A stretch of 64,000 nucleotides of DNA from Motacilla alba alba (GCF_015832195.1 NC_052027.1:3534001-3598000); one strand, 5' to 3'; counted from the first letter of the stretch, positions 25,256 to 39,457 are shown. Numbers and translations: made by a program. The notes: a model not told the origin generated them from the sequence alone.

Positions 25256-25527
25256 GGCTCGGCCGCAGCGAGCCTTGAGAGACCGAGAGACCGAGCGAGC
25301 GGCCTAAGCACGGCCTGAGCGCGGCTCTGGGCTCCTCCTCCGGCCGCGGGTTATCGTCCTCCTCATGCCGGCCCCGCCGTGCGGATCCTCGGGGGAGAGA
25401 ACGCGCAGCCGTTTCCCCTTCACGCGCCGGCCCCTCAGAGCTGTTGTTCTTTCCTCCCCGCCCTCAGGCTGAGGGTGACCGCGCTCCCCCCTGTTTGTGC
25501 AAAGACGTGCCTGTCTTTTTGTTCTCA

Positions 25528-25890
25528 AGAAGATCCCCATTTGGAAGGGGCCTGCCATGCAGCCCAGCTCCTGACCGTGCACACACACACAACACCACCA
25601 ACAATCCCACCCTGAGCATCCCTGACAGCGGTGTCCCAACGCTCCCGGAGCTCTGGCAGCCTCGGGGCCGGGACCATGCCCCGGGCAGCCTGGGCAGTGC
25701 CCCGCCACCCTCTGGGGGGACAAGTCTTTTCTTAATATCCCACCCCAGCCTCCCGACAGCTTCAGGCCGTTCCCTCGAGTCCTGTCACTGGTCACGGGAG
25801 TGAAGAAGAGGTCGGGACCTGCCCTCTCCGCTTCCCCTCGTGAGGATGCTGAGGAGCCCGGCGAGGTCTCCCCTCAGACTCCTCCAGCAG
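25528..25890 (-). mobile_element. GC-rich CR1 LINE fragment
   Basis: The minus strand matches CR1 3' sequence in order: gggaagcggagagggcaggt, cagtgacaggactcgaggga, ggcctgaagctgtcgggagg, ccagagggtggcggggcact, then the terminal ctgggctgcatggcaggccc and cttccaaatggggatcttct. It is unusually CpG-rich and well preserved, perhaps because it sits beside an unmethylated promoter island (inference). Confidence 0.9.
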
Positions 25891-26177
25891 ACTCTCCTCC
25901 CAGCCTGGCACACATTCCCTGTGCTCCCGGGAGGATCCCTCGCCCATCCTGTGCCAGCTCTTGGCTCTGAGGATGTGAAGCCCTGGCAGAGCTGTCACTC
26001 GTTCCTGGCCAAGGTCCCGAGGTGAGGTAAAGAGCACATAAGAGGCTCTAGCCCAGGCCCCTCTACTAACTGGGAAAGAACTCAGTTCACAGCAATCACC
26101 TTTTCCTTCCATTTTCAAAGCTGAAACATTTAAATGTAATCCTAGGACACAAAAAGCTTGTAGGTAGTTTCATCATC

Positions 26178-26290
26178 AGTTTGTTGTGTGATCTCAGGCA
26201 AAGGGGTGAGGCAATCACACCTGAGCTTCTTCATTAATGAAACATAAATTATAATTACTCTTTGTAAGGTATTTGACACACCTTGTAATA
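26178..26290 (+). mobile_element. Possible MIR/CORE-SINE remnant
   Basis: The order of motifs resembles the MIR core: ttgtgtgatctcaggcaa, then cacctgagcttcttcatt, a short A/T-rich middle (aattataattactc) and tttgtaaggtatttgac. Each block aligns loosely to the known MIR core (gtgacctt-gggcaa, ctgagcctcag, taataat, acctcatagg). Diverged, so tentative. Confidence 0.45.
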
Positions 26291-29200
26291 AAAATGTACA
26301 CAGAGAGGATGATTTCATTTTGTGTCAGTTCCCAGCCTGCTTGTGTTCACCGAGACCCAACAATAAGAATGATCACCTAGCTGGGGAAGATGTGGTGGTT
26401 TAAACATCTAAGTATAGAACAATGAGAAACTGTTTTACAACCAGGGTTTTTTTTTTTTTTCCTTCCACTAAAGTTACACAAAGCCTCATTAAGATTACCA
26501 TTTCAGATTTAAAAACTTACTTTTTGAGAGTTACAGGCTGTTCAACCCCTGGGCACGGATCAATAATTAAAATTATTTGTGGTGTAAGACCAGCAGCTAC
26601 TTCTGCTCTCAGTAATGAAGCTTAGATTAGGTATCTAGAGAGCCCTGACCCAACTTGACTTAAATCAGTTTCCCTTCACTGAAGTGTGACAGCAATTTGT
26701 AAAGTATTTCCACCCAGTTTGAACCAAAATTGATTGTTGTGCTTTGAAACAATCTGTAGCAATTCAATACAGCATTCAAGCAAGGGAGATGCAGCAGAAT
26801 CCAGTGAGAACAATAAGAAAATGACAACAATCTTATATTATTTTGTTTGGTTTGTTTAAATTTATAGCTGCAGAACCTGAGTATGGTACAATAACTTGAC
26901 ACTAAAAATCATGGATCTCTGGAAGGAAAGTTGGTTGTTTTTTTTTTCTTTAAAGTATATCACAGCCACCTTGAGACAAATTATGATTCTCCTCTGAGAA
27001 AATGACTAAAAATCTTTATTGTGCTTTTAAAAAATCTGGAAGACTTGGGAGTATCGAAAGATGGGAACAGCTCACACACAGTGCCTTAAAAAAAGAGCCT
27101 GAAAAGAGAAAAATTGTATCTGTGGGAGCTGTTTCTTTTGAAAGATTACCCACAGGAGACACAAAAAAACCAAGGAACAGTCAGATGTGACAAACATTCA
27201 CCTGGCTCAGCCACTGGCCCCAGCAAGTCCCCAGGGATTGTCTCCTATTAATCCAAGAGCCCGTGGCTAACTGGCCGGCAGTTTTCTCTCCAAGAAAGAA
27301 AACCTATTTCACACCTTCCTCCCAGTACATCCCTGGGACAGGAGCTTCCTGACATCACTGCAAAACTCTGGCACCAGACGGACTAAAACCAGCCCTGCTT
27401 TCTCACCTGGACCTCAGGTGCGAGAACCATGGAGCCCCTCGGAAGTGCTGAGCAGAATGGGAAGGAGATCTTTCCCTGAAGGTGTGAACCCTGAGAAGGC
27501 ACCTGCTGTGCACAGTTCTAACCCTCACAGGAGGGAATTAACATTTTCAGGAAGATTCAGGAAAAGATGCTTCTACAAGAACAGGTCTTTAAAATAAAGA
27601 GCCGTGTCATTTCTGTGTCATTATTTCAGCATTAATTACCAAAACGATACATACACACTTTTAGGCTATAGTGGAGTAACAGCAGCAATTAAGGTACGTT
27701 TACAGAAATGCGAAAGTCAAACCAAAATATTTTACCTCAAAAGAAAACATTAACAAAGTGCTTTGCTCATCTTCCATGCCGCTTCTCAATTTGGTGTTTT
27801 GTCTCCATTTTCATTTCAAAGGAAGTGTTGACAGTTTGGTTTTTATTCCGATCCAGAATGAAAGCAAATTTTCCAAACATCACTCTTTCTTTTGAAGCTG
27901 AGATAACAATTCCTTATCTCGTGCCAGCGGGAGGTGCAGGCTGATCCCAGCACACACAGGCACTTGGCCCAGGAGCAGTGGGGAATGTGATCCTGGTGAC
28001 TGCCCCATCCCATCTCACTCTGGAGGGGTGCTCCCTCTCTGTTTACTACCGTCCCATTTTATTGTACCTGATGGAGAGGAGAAAAGGATTCTCTGACACT
28101 TGATAAAGTGTCAAGATTTCTTTCTTTCTTTAGCTGTACTTCATTCCCAGCTTGGGAAATCTCTCTTCTCCCCACAGCAACACGGGCTGGAGCCACATTT
28201 ACAAGTGAAAAACCCTGGATCACCGAGCAGTGTGACTGAGTGTGTAACACATCCCACACCCCCAGAGCCTGCCCAGAGCCCACACAGGGCCGGGGCTTTA
28301 CAGCTGGCCCACCCCTGCCCATCCACGTCAATGACAGCTTCATTCCTGAGTTCAGAGAGCTGAGGCTGAGCCCAACACACCACCCAGCTGGGAACAGTGT
28401 CAGCAGCAGCATTGGGCTGAACAGACAGCTCAGGAGCTTCTGTCACACAGAGATGTCACAAGCAAGGACAGCACAGCAGTGACCCTACAAGAATGTCAAA
28501 AAATACGTACAAGAAGGAGGGATGCTAAATGACCTCCAGAGAGTGAAACACTGTGGAGAAACAGTGAGAGTAACAGTAAAACTGCAGTTTCCTTTGAGAG
28601 AAGGCTCTGATCTATGCTCACCGTTACACAGCTGGAGCTGCAGCATGACACACGAGCACTTTGGGGGAAGTAAAATGTATTTGTCTCTTTATATCCAATA
28701 TCAGACTCTTTCACTACAGTAAAACTGTACAAGAGGAACATTTATCTGTGTTCCCTGCTGTCAAGCCTGGTATACATACACTAAAACATCACAGCTACAA
28801 AACTCCATCCCAACCAGACCAGCACAAAATCTTGTGTTTAAAGGAAAACTAGCAAACTATAGAGCTTGCTCAAAATTTCATTTATTTGTATTGTAAGCCA
28901 AGGGATCATCCTCAATTCAGAAATGCACTGCTCAGCCTCCTTGGGAGCTGTAACAATCAGTGCACTTGTCAAAGAAAAATCCACAAGCAACTCAGTGACA
29001 GAGAAAAGGGACATTTTTTACACACGTGCTCGTGCTGTGCACACACACACTCTGAGCAGTTTCCAGTTTCCCCTGTAAGCAAAATGCTGGTGAGCTCTAT
29101 CCATTACACCACTGGAAATAACTAAAACACAGGAGAGGAAAGGGAAATGAGGACATAAAGTCTTTGTAAGTATTTACACATCCCATTATTAAGATAAATG

Positions 29201-31235
29201 AAGGCTAATTAATGTGGAATTAGCCACAAGTATGAAAAACAAAATGAATTAAAACTGGTTTCTTAGTGAGATGAATATTACAATCAACTACCGTTAAAAA
29301 TAAAATATAACATGGTTTTGGAAGCTGTAGTGAAATATAAATTAGTAATTCTAACAACAACAAAAAACAAAGTTACATAATTGTTTTAAAACACTTTGGA
29401 GAGCTCAAATTATTGCTTTTTTCCTCAGAAAAAGCCCAGCAGGGGGGAACCTCGCCCATTTTTCCTGCCAGCTGATATTACATTAACAAGAGTCTTCATG
29501 TTAAAGCAAGTACTTCATATATTTAATAGCTGTTGAGAACACTACTCAGTTCTTCCTAAAAAATGTAGCACCTCCTGTGAACATAAAAAGCACTGCTTTA
29601 ATCTCTTATCAGTTCATATGCAATAATGCCTTTGTTTTGTAATGAATTCCACTCCTTCATTTGAATGTGCCCTTAGTTGCAGGGCTCAGCTGAATCACAG
29701 CTTACACAACCACAGCCTCCCAAACTCCAGAGCCTCAGCACCGGGGCTGCAACTGTCTGGGCAGCACGGCTGTGCTGTGCAGCTCTCTGGGCCTTGGAGA
29801 CACCATGGAAATCAGGAATTCGGCCTGCCCAGCATGCAGCTCCACCAGCCTCCTTAGACCTGTGTCAGCTTTACCCTGACGCTTGAAAATGAAGACCAAA
29901 AGCAAGCTAATACTTTATACAAGCTCTCAGAATTGCTGGCCTAAAAATTTACCTGTCATACATTATTTTAGACTTTTTAAATCAGCAGCTTTACCTTCTT
30001 TTCTCTGCCTTCTGGTTCTGAAATCTTCAATGCTCATTTGGGTCACATTTCAAACTTCTCTCAGTAGGTAGAAGTGCTTAAAAATTGGCAACTTACTCTT
30101 GCTTAAAAATTAGCAACTGAAACTTCAGCTGAAATAGAAAATCCTAAGGCAAGTTGGAAAGGCATCTCTGCTCAAGTTTAAATGACTTTCTGGCTCCCAG
30201 GTTTTCAATCACAGCAGTGGAGCTGCCTCTGTCCTTCACATGTCAATTTGCACTCTGGTGGCAAACACTGTGAGATAAGGGCTGGAGTCAGAGCACATTG
30301 TTTAACCAAACTGTGATTACAATTTGCAGCAGAGGTGCAAACAAGGTTTCTGTTCCTATCACTCCCGTGAGGTCCTGCAGTTCTGCTGTCCCTTACTCCA
30401 AGCCCCTGTCCCACTGCTCCCCTGCTCAGCTGCCTGCAGCCCTGCTCTCTGCCAGGCTGTGTCACAGACACTCCCGCACTCCAGGGCTTGGGAAAAGCTT
30501 GCTGGGACTCCAGCCCGTGCACAGGCTCTTATCTGGCAGCCTGGGATGGCACCAAGGTCGTGTTTTCCCTCCTCTCAGGAAGTGCCACACAAGGAGAGAG
30601 AAATGTGAGAGACAAAAGGGACACTCCTGGTGTTTTCATATGAAACCCTGACTGGATAGGGGAGAACACCCAAAACTGCAATTCCTCAAAAATCCTATTT
30701 TAACTTTGGGAACATATCCTTTCCCTCATCCACAGTCCCCAAGCATTTCTCTCTAACAAATGTATGATACATGTACAGGATATCCCATCTGTGCCAGTTT
30801 TCCTTTCATTAGGGGAATGCTCCTAATCCTTATCTCACGCTGCTCACCCCGCTCCTACTTTGCCTGTTAGATACAAAAATGAGCAGTTCCAAGTAATGGC
30901 TGATGTTTTCTGCTCAACAGACTTGAAAAGTAACATCATTTTCTCTGCTGCTTCCTTGAAGCACTCCTACACACACCCATGGGGCTTACACCTAGAAAAT
31001 GCCCTCTGGGAGTCTGCTCTTGGATCACTGCTCTTTAGGAGTGAGTCTGCTCTTGGACAGCTGCTCTGCATCTTTCAGCTACTGCAATTTAAATAAGCTC
31101 TTTGTGCTTATCACAAGATGATGATCATACCTTGGAAATTTAAGCTAAATTAAGTATTTTAAATAAACATCAAAGCCATTTTGTATCCTCTTCCATTTTG
31201 ACGCTATTAATTTTTTATCCCAGCATAAAGGTCTC

Positions 31236-31394
31236 AACTTCCCCATCCCTGGAAGTGTCCAAGGCCAGGTTGGACAGGGCTGGAGTAACCTGGTCTAGTG
31301 GAAGGTGTCCCTGCCCATGGCAGGGTGTGGAACAAGATATCCATGATGGTCCCTTCCGACCCAAACCATTCTAGAATTCTGTGGTGCTGTGATC
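31236..31394 (+). mobile_element. CR1 LINE 3'-end fragment
   Basis: Plus-strand CR1 tail: ccctggaagtgtccaaggcc, aggttggacagggctggag, ggtctagtggaaggtgtccc, tgcccatggcagggtgtgga, then ggtcccttccgacccaaacc and attctagaattctgtgg. 5'-truncated, about 160 bp, downstream of GXYLT2 and opposite to its direction of transcription. Confidence 0.92.
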
Positions 31395-31769
31395 CCAGAA
31401 ATGGAAGAGCCAGGCACAAATACATTTCCATGCAGGAGAGGGGAGTCAGGGGCAGCACTGGCCATCCCCCAAGGCAGGGATGGAAAACTGTGTGGCAGTG
31501 GAATACTGCTGTTACTGTGCAGGGAATAGCACTTAAAGAGGAGGATGGATTAACAGTACCTGGGTTTGTACTCTTCACTGACAATAGTCTTGGACCATGC
31601 CAAGGCAGAGAATACATTCTTCAACTGTAAGGGACTGGGGTGGCAGGCCACAACTGTATTCCACAGAGAAAGGATTCTCCTGCTGTTCTCAGCATAATCT
31701 CAGGAGGCTTCTAGGATTTCCTGCTTTTTGTAATTTCAAGGGTTATTAGAAAATTGGAAAAAGAAATAT

Positions 31770-31775
31770 TTTAAT
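31770..31775 (-). terminator. GXYLT2: Candidate proximal poly(A) signal of GXYLT2
   Basis: ATTAAA on the minus strand, about 93 nt after the GXYLT2 stop codon. It is only a hexamer match; further AATAAA motifs occur well downstream (for example near 28058), so the real 3'UTR may be much longer. Confidence 0.25.
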
Positions 31776-31867
31776 TCTGAGCTTCGGTAAAAGAGCTCTT
31801 ATTCTTCATTTATATCCTCCATGAAATGGAGTACAAGACTTATAACTTCTGTGTAAGAGAGCTACAG

Positions 31868-32050
31868 TTAGTGTCTGTGGTTGGCCCCCAAGTACACAAT
31901 GACACGATTTTCATACACCTTCTTCATTGTTTTCTCAATTTGCTTCAAAAATACTTGTGGAATTCTCCCACATAAAGTGTGCACTGTATCCAGAAACCTG
32001 GACTGCAGAGGGTAGTACAAGGACTGGAAGAGATTGTCTTCAAATGGAAA
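31868..32050 (-). CDS. GXYLT2: GXYLT2 exon 7 and stop codon
   Basis: Residues 352-411: [60 protein letters not shown], then TAA at 31870-31868. Acceptor CCTTAG|TTTC. The C-terminus is helical and basic, as in the family. Confidence 0.95.
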   Translation of the reverse strand, partial: FPFEDNLFQSLYYPLQSRFLDTVHTLCGRIPQVFLKQIEKTMKKVYENRVIVYLGANHRH

Positions 32051-35000
32051 CTAAGGAAAAGAAACAAAAAAGAATGTTTAGTTTTCAGTAGTTGTGAAAG
32101 GGCAGTTTGTAAGTTTCTGTAAGAGAAAACCTTCCACAGGTAGGGCATGTCTTGTCCCTCACCTGCTGAATGTCACCAACCCCATCACTTCACACCCTGC
32201 CTGCCTGAAGAGTGCATTGACAGGAATTTTATTAATGTAAGGATACTGTAAGGAAGCAGGAGTTTTGGCAAGCAGAGCTGTACACACACAACATCCCAAC
32301 CTGTGCCTACAGACAAGATTCTGCTCTCTGTGTGCCTGGAGGCCTGAGGTGCTCAGGGAGGACAAGCTTTCCTGGGAATTTATGGACCAGAGCTGCAGCC
32401 CCAGCATGAGAAACTCCAGTCCAGCTTTTTCTACCTTCAGTACTACAGAAAAGCAATTTATGAGCCTTCTTGATTACTATAATGCAAAGAAAAAACGTTT
32501 AAACCACCTCAAATGCATGAGAAGCCAAAGCAACCGTGTTCACTTGTGTCTGGTGGGTTTTACCCAAACACAACTACCCAGCCTGATGGCTGGCAGAGCA
32601 ATGTGAGTGAAGCCACCCTGGGGCACAGGGAGTGGCTCTGCGGAGGCAGCACTTACATCCCGGATCACCTCGTAGAGGGCCTTGAAGGTGGGCTGCTTGT
32701 CGTCGTGGTAGACGCCTCTGTTGCCGTGCAGGATGGAGACGCCCTCCTCCTCCGCCCCCCTGCAGTTGCTGCCGTACATGCAGTGGTCAGGCCGGTAGTT
32801 CCACTGGCAGGGGAACACGTACAGACACTCTGCCCACGCCAGCAGGGCACGGGGAAGGAGAGGAGACACGTCAGACAAGAGTTAGAACAAATTAAACCAG
32901 CCTGGGACCGATGATCGGGGAATATTCAGTCACATCTTTTGCAAGTATCCCCAACGGAGACACCTCCTTCTCTCATGGCTGAACACTCCCCAGCTGGTCC
33001 TGAACAGACAGGACAACACAAAATCTGGGACTGAACACAACCCAGGGGAGCCCTTCAGAAAGCTGAAGTGGAAGAACCAAAGTGGAAGAACCAAAGAGAG
33101 CACACAGCAGGTGGCACTGACCAGCACCCTCTGCCATAGAAGGAGTCTCTGGAGTGGCAGGAAGCACACAGCAGTGGGGTTATGAAAAATCCAGACTCCT
33201 CCCGAAGCCAGCAAGGGAAAACTTGCAAAGTATATCCAGTGCTTGCTGCTGAAGCTGTCACAGAGGCCATGACAATTTGTTACACAGCAGAGCATAAGGG
33301 GTGGTGTATTTTATCCACAGCCCTTCAAAGAGTCGTCATCCATTAATTTCACAGGTCTAGGTTATTTAGAGATGAGCCTAATTTCTCAAAAGGGCTCATA
33401 ACTCCCTTTCTCCTGGTGATTTTTTTTTAACTCCAAGCACACACTGCTTGCAATCTGCTTGTCATAAATCACTCCAGTCCCTGCAACCTTTCTGCCTTGG
33501 CCCTGGGGAACAATGAATGATGGCTGGTGCCAGCAGGGCACGGCAGAAGCACTGAAGATTGAATTCTTCCCTTGGCCTTTCCCAGCTTCCCAGGAAGCCT
33601 GCAGCTGGTCTCGTGTGGTTCTTGAAAAGCAGAAGAAAAACTTCCTGAAACTTTTCTTCCCTTAAGGCCTCTCCAGCAGAGCACCCCAGAAAGGGAGAGC
33701 AGTCTGTGGAGATGGGCAAAGGGAGCAGCTCCTCAGGCCCAGGGCACAGAGCTCTCTGTGGTTTGAACTCACATCTAGAAAAAGGCACCTGCAGCAGTCT
33801 TGGCCAGTTCCCCTCCCACCTTCCCAGCCAGTCTCAACAACCCAGAGCTGAAGACCCCAGAAAGTCCAGTTTTCTGAGCCAATGGTACACAGCTCTTTCA
33901 TTCTCTTTTCTTGAGCAGTCTGATAACACACAATTCATAAAAAATTCTTTACCAGTTCTGAGGAAAGGACAGACTGTGGTGCAGCAGAGTCTCCACATGT
34001 AGCTTTGATAGAGAACACCCATCACAATATTGAAGTTTTTTTGCAGCCTTTGTTTTTTTCCTGCACACTTCAGTGAACAGCTTGTGTCTGACTTCACAAC
34101 TAATCTGTCTCCATATTTTTCTTTCTCCAGGAGACCATGCTCCCATAACATTTGTTTCCTTTTGGAAACTAATTCCCACTCTATTTTCCCCTAGTACTGG
34201 GGGTAATCTACGGGACACTGATATTTGACATCTGTCTGCAGTAAACAGATGTTTGCTTTTTCCTTTGCTTCTCCTCACTCCAGCAGTTAGCCTGAATTTG
34301 AGTATATCCAATTACCTACCCCGTGACTCCTCACGAGAAAAAGAAATGGGAGCAGAATAAATAAAGATAATTCCAAACTAGGTTTATTATCTTAAAGTGG
34401 CAAGGTCACATAGGAAACCAGGAGAGGCAGTAGGGATGGACACTCAGCATCCATTTAGAAGCATGGAATGAGGTTCTCAGCTTCTCTGGGAAGTGTGTGC
34501 TATGCTCAGTGTTTAAATCCCTGCATTTCTCACCAGCAGGACATCCATGACATCATCTGGTGCCTGCTGAGGCCAGGTCACTCAGCTCAGAGGCTGGAAG
34601 CTGCTTTAGATATTCCAGTGGCTGTGTCCACTTTCTCTCTATATTAGCTTTGTTACTGATTTGCATTAAGTATCACAAGTCAGCTGAATTTCACAAAAAC
34701 AGGCCTTAGCTTTGCAGAAAGTCTGGCATTTTCACATTCAGATAAGTATCTGAAACAAAAACATTTTTGCAGCTCCACCCTGGTCCAGTGACACCCTGAA
34801 GCACACACATGACATGAACTTCATCCCCTCACTTCATCATTACTTTTACACCTCATTATTTTCTCAAATCTCCAGAAAACAGATTTATATATTCAATGGA
34901 ACCAAGTCCAAACCCCATCACCTGCAGCAATGTCAGAATTATTTTCCTAGGTTATAAATCCTTTGAGGATGCAGTTATACAATAACTCCATACCAGAGTA

Positions 35001-38000
35001 TTTATGCATATTATAAACAACAAATAGCAGTTTAAAAAATCAAGCTCAAGATATTTCCCCAATGCAGATAATGAAGACTCCAAAAATCATTCCTTACCTG
35101 GGTTAAAGTAAAAAATGATATTTAGCAGATCCTGGTCTCCCCACGTGATGTAATTTTTGTACTTTTGGTACAATGGATATAACATTTCCTCCCAAGTCAA
35201 TCCACCTGGTATCAAACTGTTCTGCAGGGCAGGAAAACAGAAGCAAGGGGTTAAAATCATGATCAGTGCTGTGGTATCTGACCCAGAGTGGTAACAGACA
35301 AATCTCTAAGCTCTGCAAAGCCACGATGGACACCCAGGTGAAAAATGAAAAAGAGCCAGGAAATGTTGGACCTGGACAGGGCTGAAACAGCAGAACTCAC
35401 TGTGTTTATCTAAACAGGAAAACAAGGCCTCCTGGGCCCAGCTCTGATGTCAGCTCCTGCTATTCACAATCTTCCTATTCCAAGCAACAGGAGGGGAAAA
35501 AAGTGAAAAAGTGAAAAATGCAGGGGCAAGGTGAAAACCAAGGCACAAAAGCAAGGAAAATTACAGACTAAAGATCATCCTCCCTGGGAATTACAGTAGT
35601 AAGAGCAATGTTTGGGGGTTTTTTCCTCCAGCTGTTCCTGTAACAATGTGGGAAACCCCTGGCTGTGCCTGAGGAGCCCCTTGGGGCAAGCAAAGTTTTA
35701 GTGATTATAGAATATGTGCTCAACAACACAGATCTGTCATGCAAACGTTCCCTTTTCACTTACACCAGTTCACAGAGTCACTTATCTGCAGCAGGATGCA
35801 AAAGTCTATTCACAACAGATGCAGAAATCACCAATTTCTCTGGATATTCACATCAAGCTTTCCAATTTTAAAAACAATACAGCAACTGCACTGAAGATGC
35901 TTGAATTTGTTCTTTCATGTATCTTTTCAGGGAAATGTAAGAAGTTGGGAAAGCCATTTTTAACGCTGCTACCAGACTGCTTCAGCTGCAAGTTCTCACT
36001 GCTCCAGCCTTGAGGAAGTTTTATTTATTTTAATAATCATGTTCACAACAGCTTTTAGTACCCAATTATACATGTTTCATATTTCTCTGATTCTTTGTAT
36101 TACGAACATCATGCAATTTTACACTGAGCTTTCCAAGATATGAAAACATATCGTATTTGCAGGGAATGCCCTGATAAAGGAGAGGAATGATGAGGAGGAC
36201 TCCACTGATATCAGAAGGTTAATTAATTATTTTATTACACTATATTATTCTATATTATATTACACTGTATTACATTACATGTAAACTGAATCTGCCAGGC
36301 ACTCAACTCTGCACACACTGCCCAGAATCTTGTGGCTGTCCCGACAGTCCCCACACACACACACACACAGCCCTGACAGGCCAAGGAAACAAAACACCAT
36401 CACTTTGGGTGAACAATCTCCATATTGCAGTCTACTTTTGCACAAACACAGGCGCAGCAAATGAGACAAGAATTGTTTTGATCATTCTCTGAGGTTCAGA
36501 GAACGTGAATCCCAGAAACACTCTTGCGAAAGTTGCCTTGCTTTTCTCTGTGAGGAGAAATGTGGTTACAAAAAAAACCCCACACCAATCCTGAGTTTCT
36601 GCAGCAGCTGCAGCTGCTCTCACCTTGAAGCGAGCGCTGCGGATCCGGGTCAGGTTCATCAGCATCACGCCTGAGTTGAGGCCGGTGCTGCCGTAGTAGG
36701 GGTGCCGGGCGAAGCGGCTGTACCAGCCGATCTTGGGGATCTCGTGCTCGGGGGCCATGGCAGCCAGCTGGGTGGAGTTGAACTCCCTCAGGAGGTGCCA
36801 GATGTCATCGATGGGCCTCAGGAACAGCACGTCGGTGTCCACGTAGAGCAGGGAATCCACATCCTTTAGAATCACCTTTGGGGTTTGCGCAGCGGGATGA
36901 GAAACAAATCAGAGAGGCGACAAGCACAAAGATTATTGGCAAAAGGCACTTCTACTCTAAACTGGTAATTTGGAAGAGGTTATTGATTTATCAGCTAAAT
37001 GTAACACAGAGGAACAACAGTTATCAGATCATTGGCTTGTTGTTTGCTGTGGGTATTTTTTGAACTGCACAATAAAGCAGCTACCAGAGCACTGAGGTTG
37101 GATTAATCTTCTTATGAAGCAGCAATTCACCGAGCTCCCAAAAATAACTGCAAGGACTACCTAATTCAGAAATTACATGTAAATAAAATGTATTTGCAGA
37201 CTATTTTCAAGATCTCCACTGGCAGAAAGGGTAACCCAGGAGACCAGAATATTTAGACTTACCTTCATATATAATTAATATATACAACTGTTTCACATTA
37301 ATTAAGACAACCCCATTGATCACCAACATATGTGCATCCCCCTGAAGAACAAAATATGGTTGTTAAACAGAAATGTCACATTAAAACATACCAGGTCGTA
37401 TTCTGAGCTCTGTTACCAGATTCTGTATGAGGAATAACCACAGTAAAGCTGGTCAGGTCAGAAAGGTGTAAACTGCAGATTAGAGCCAGGATATTTCAGC
37501 GGTTCCTGTTGACCATGTTCCCCCTTGTGGCTGCCCAAATCCTTACACACTCCTTCATTAATATCCATGGTGGGACAAATAACCTGGTGCTTCAAGTCTT
37601 TGTAAAGTAATAAGGATCATTACCTACAGCTGACCACCAGTCCCAACTGCATTTTCATTGCTCTTCTTCATTATTTGCAAAGCTGTCCAAAATTTCCCGA
37701 AGGACTGAGATTTTCTTACTTTGGTCTAGCCAAAACCCCTATTTACTTCTCTCTCTTTCTTTGAAAAGCAAACCCAAAAGGTTTTGGATTTTCACCGTGT
37801 GGAACACAATAATCACTCTCTCATCCAACTGCAATGACATTAATGACAAACTCTCCTATTTATGCAGGTGAAAAGAAATTCTACCAAAGAAATTGGGTTT
37901 TACATAAATTCCAATGTATTGTGACTGAGGATTACACATGAAATAAGAGTGAACAACATTAGGATTGATGGGTGAGAAAGTGGGTGAAAAATATCACCTC

Positions 38001-39457
38001 TAAGCACGCTCAACAGGAATCCACTAAGATGCCAAATCCCCGAGTAAAGACTTAAATGAGATTTTTCACCTGACTCAACACATTGGGATTCAGACTGACA
38101 TTTAGTCAACTTTAACAAATCCCTGACCTGTATTTCTGACAGGATAACTACATGTTCTTCCTACAGAACAGGGCAGGCAGGAGAAGGAACTGTCTCTGCA
38201 TTTTAAACAAAAGTTAGGCTTACTACAAACTCTAAGTAAACACATTCAACACAGTCCAGATCTCGGCTGGATGGAAGATTATAGCAATACAGCATTTTCC
38301 CACAAAAACCCCACAAACCACCACGTGGAGGTATCTGTAATTAAGTGACAAAAATTGTTCAGTAATGCACTAAGAGCTCAGAGTAAATATTTGCAGATAT
38401 TAAGTATCCTCAAGTCCAGTATTAAAAACCAAACCAATAAAAAAGACAGGTACTGTAAGAATAAATCAATAAAAGAAAGACAGTCTGAAAGGAAGAAAGG
38501 ATTTCAGTTTAGGGATACCCTGGGTATTGTGTATTACTTATTCTGCAGCACCTAGGAGCCCTGATTCATAGGGACCTGCTATATGAAGTCACAAAATCAA
38601 AATGCATTAGAAAAAGAAAAAGCACCTCCAAATTTAGTCTGAGACAGGAGGTAACACTGGAATACAAGCAGAGCAGACTTTGCCTGTGGATCCACAGCAC
38701 ACTGCAGACCATGTAAGATTTTTGTCTAAGGGGGCCCTGGTAAAAAGGCAAATTGAGGCATTTTTCAGCAGGAAAAACTAACCCCAGATCAGGGGGAAGT
38801 TTAATGGGTACCTACAGACCCTCCTCATCCTTCCTGGCCACTGCTTCTTCCAGCAGAAAAACATTCTTTCAGCAGCTTTCAAGACACAAATAAATCTAAA
38901 CCTGTGGAAGTCTATGGACTGTTACAATTTTCCTACAGATTCAAGCAGGTATTGCAGTTTTTTGTGCAGTGCCTACCAGCACCTTGTATTCCTCCCCTCA
39001 GGATTCACATGCTCTCCTTTCTGCTCCCTAAAAGATTCCTCCTCCTCCTGTGTCCAAGGTGTTGCCCTGCAATGACACCCAAGTGGCTAAAAAAAGAGCT
39101 GTGCTACCTCCCTTAAACCCTTCCCACTTTCACATGTTGAGTGTTAAGACTCCTTTAAAAGCTGCAGATGTCAGTTTGAATTGCTCACATCTCTCCTGCC
39201 TGTGCCTTGGGATGGGGGGATTTAATTTCACCCACTGCAGCTGTAGGAGTTCCTCACAGAGCAGGAACTCGCAGTGCAGGTTAAAAGTGACACACAGTGA
39301 CCTGGAGCAGGAGCTTTGCCAGGCTGTGTCTGGAGCTCACACGAACCATGCAGACACACCTGACAGCCTGGGATTTTGGAAAGGGATGGCCAGAAACACA
39401 GCTTGCTCTGCTTGCCTTCCCCTTGTTCTGCAGGCACTTACATCTTAAAAGTGTGAT

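Larger units (their letters stand above)
24470..25450 (-). promoter_or_regulatory. PPP4R2: PPP4R2 CpG-island promoter
   Basis: GC-rich, CpG-dense DNA spanning exon 1 and upstream sequence. It holds a CCAAT-type box (gccaatg near 25144), several GC boxes (ggggcggggc near 25165-25205), a YY1-like site at about 25070-25082 (CAACATGGCGCC on the plus strand), and two TTTCCCGC motifs on the minus strand near 25236-25255. No TATA box is apparent, as expected for a housekeeping island promoter. The transcription start is not determined. Confidence 0.85.
25451..31867. other. Intergenic region between PPP4R2 and GXYLT2
   Basis: About 6.4 kb between the PPP4R2 promoter and the GXYLT2 stop codon; its right-hand part probably includes the GXYLT2 3'UTR. 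It holds CR1 fragments at 25528-25890 and 31236-31394 and a possible MIR-like SINE near 26178-26290. No open frame shows a recognisable protein family, and no RNA gene was identified. Confidence 0.75.
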
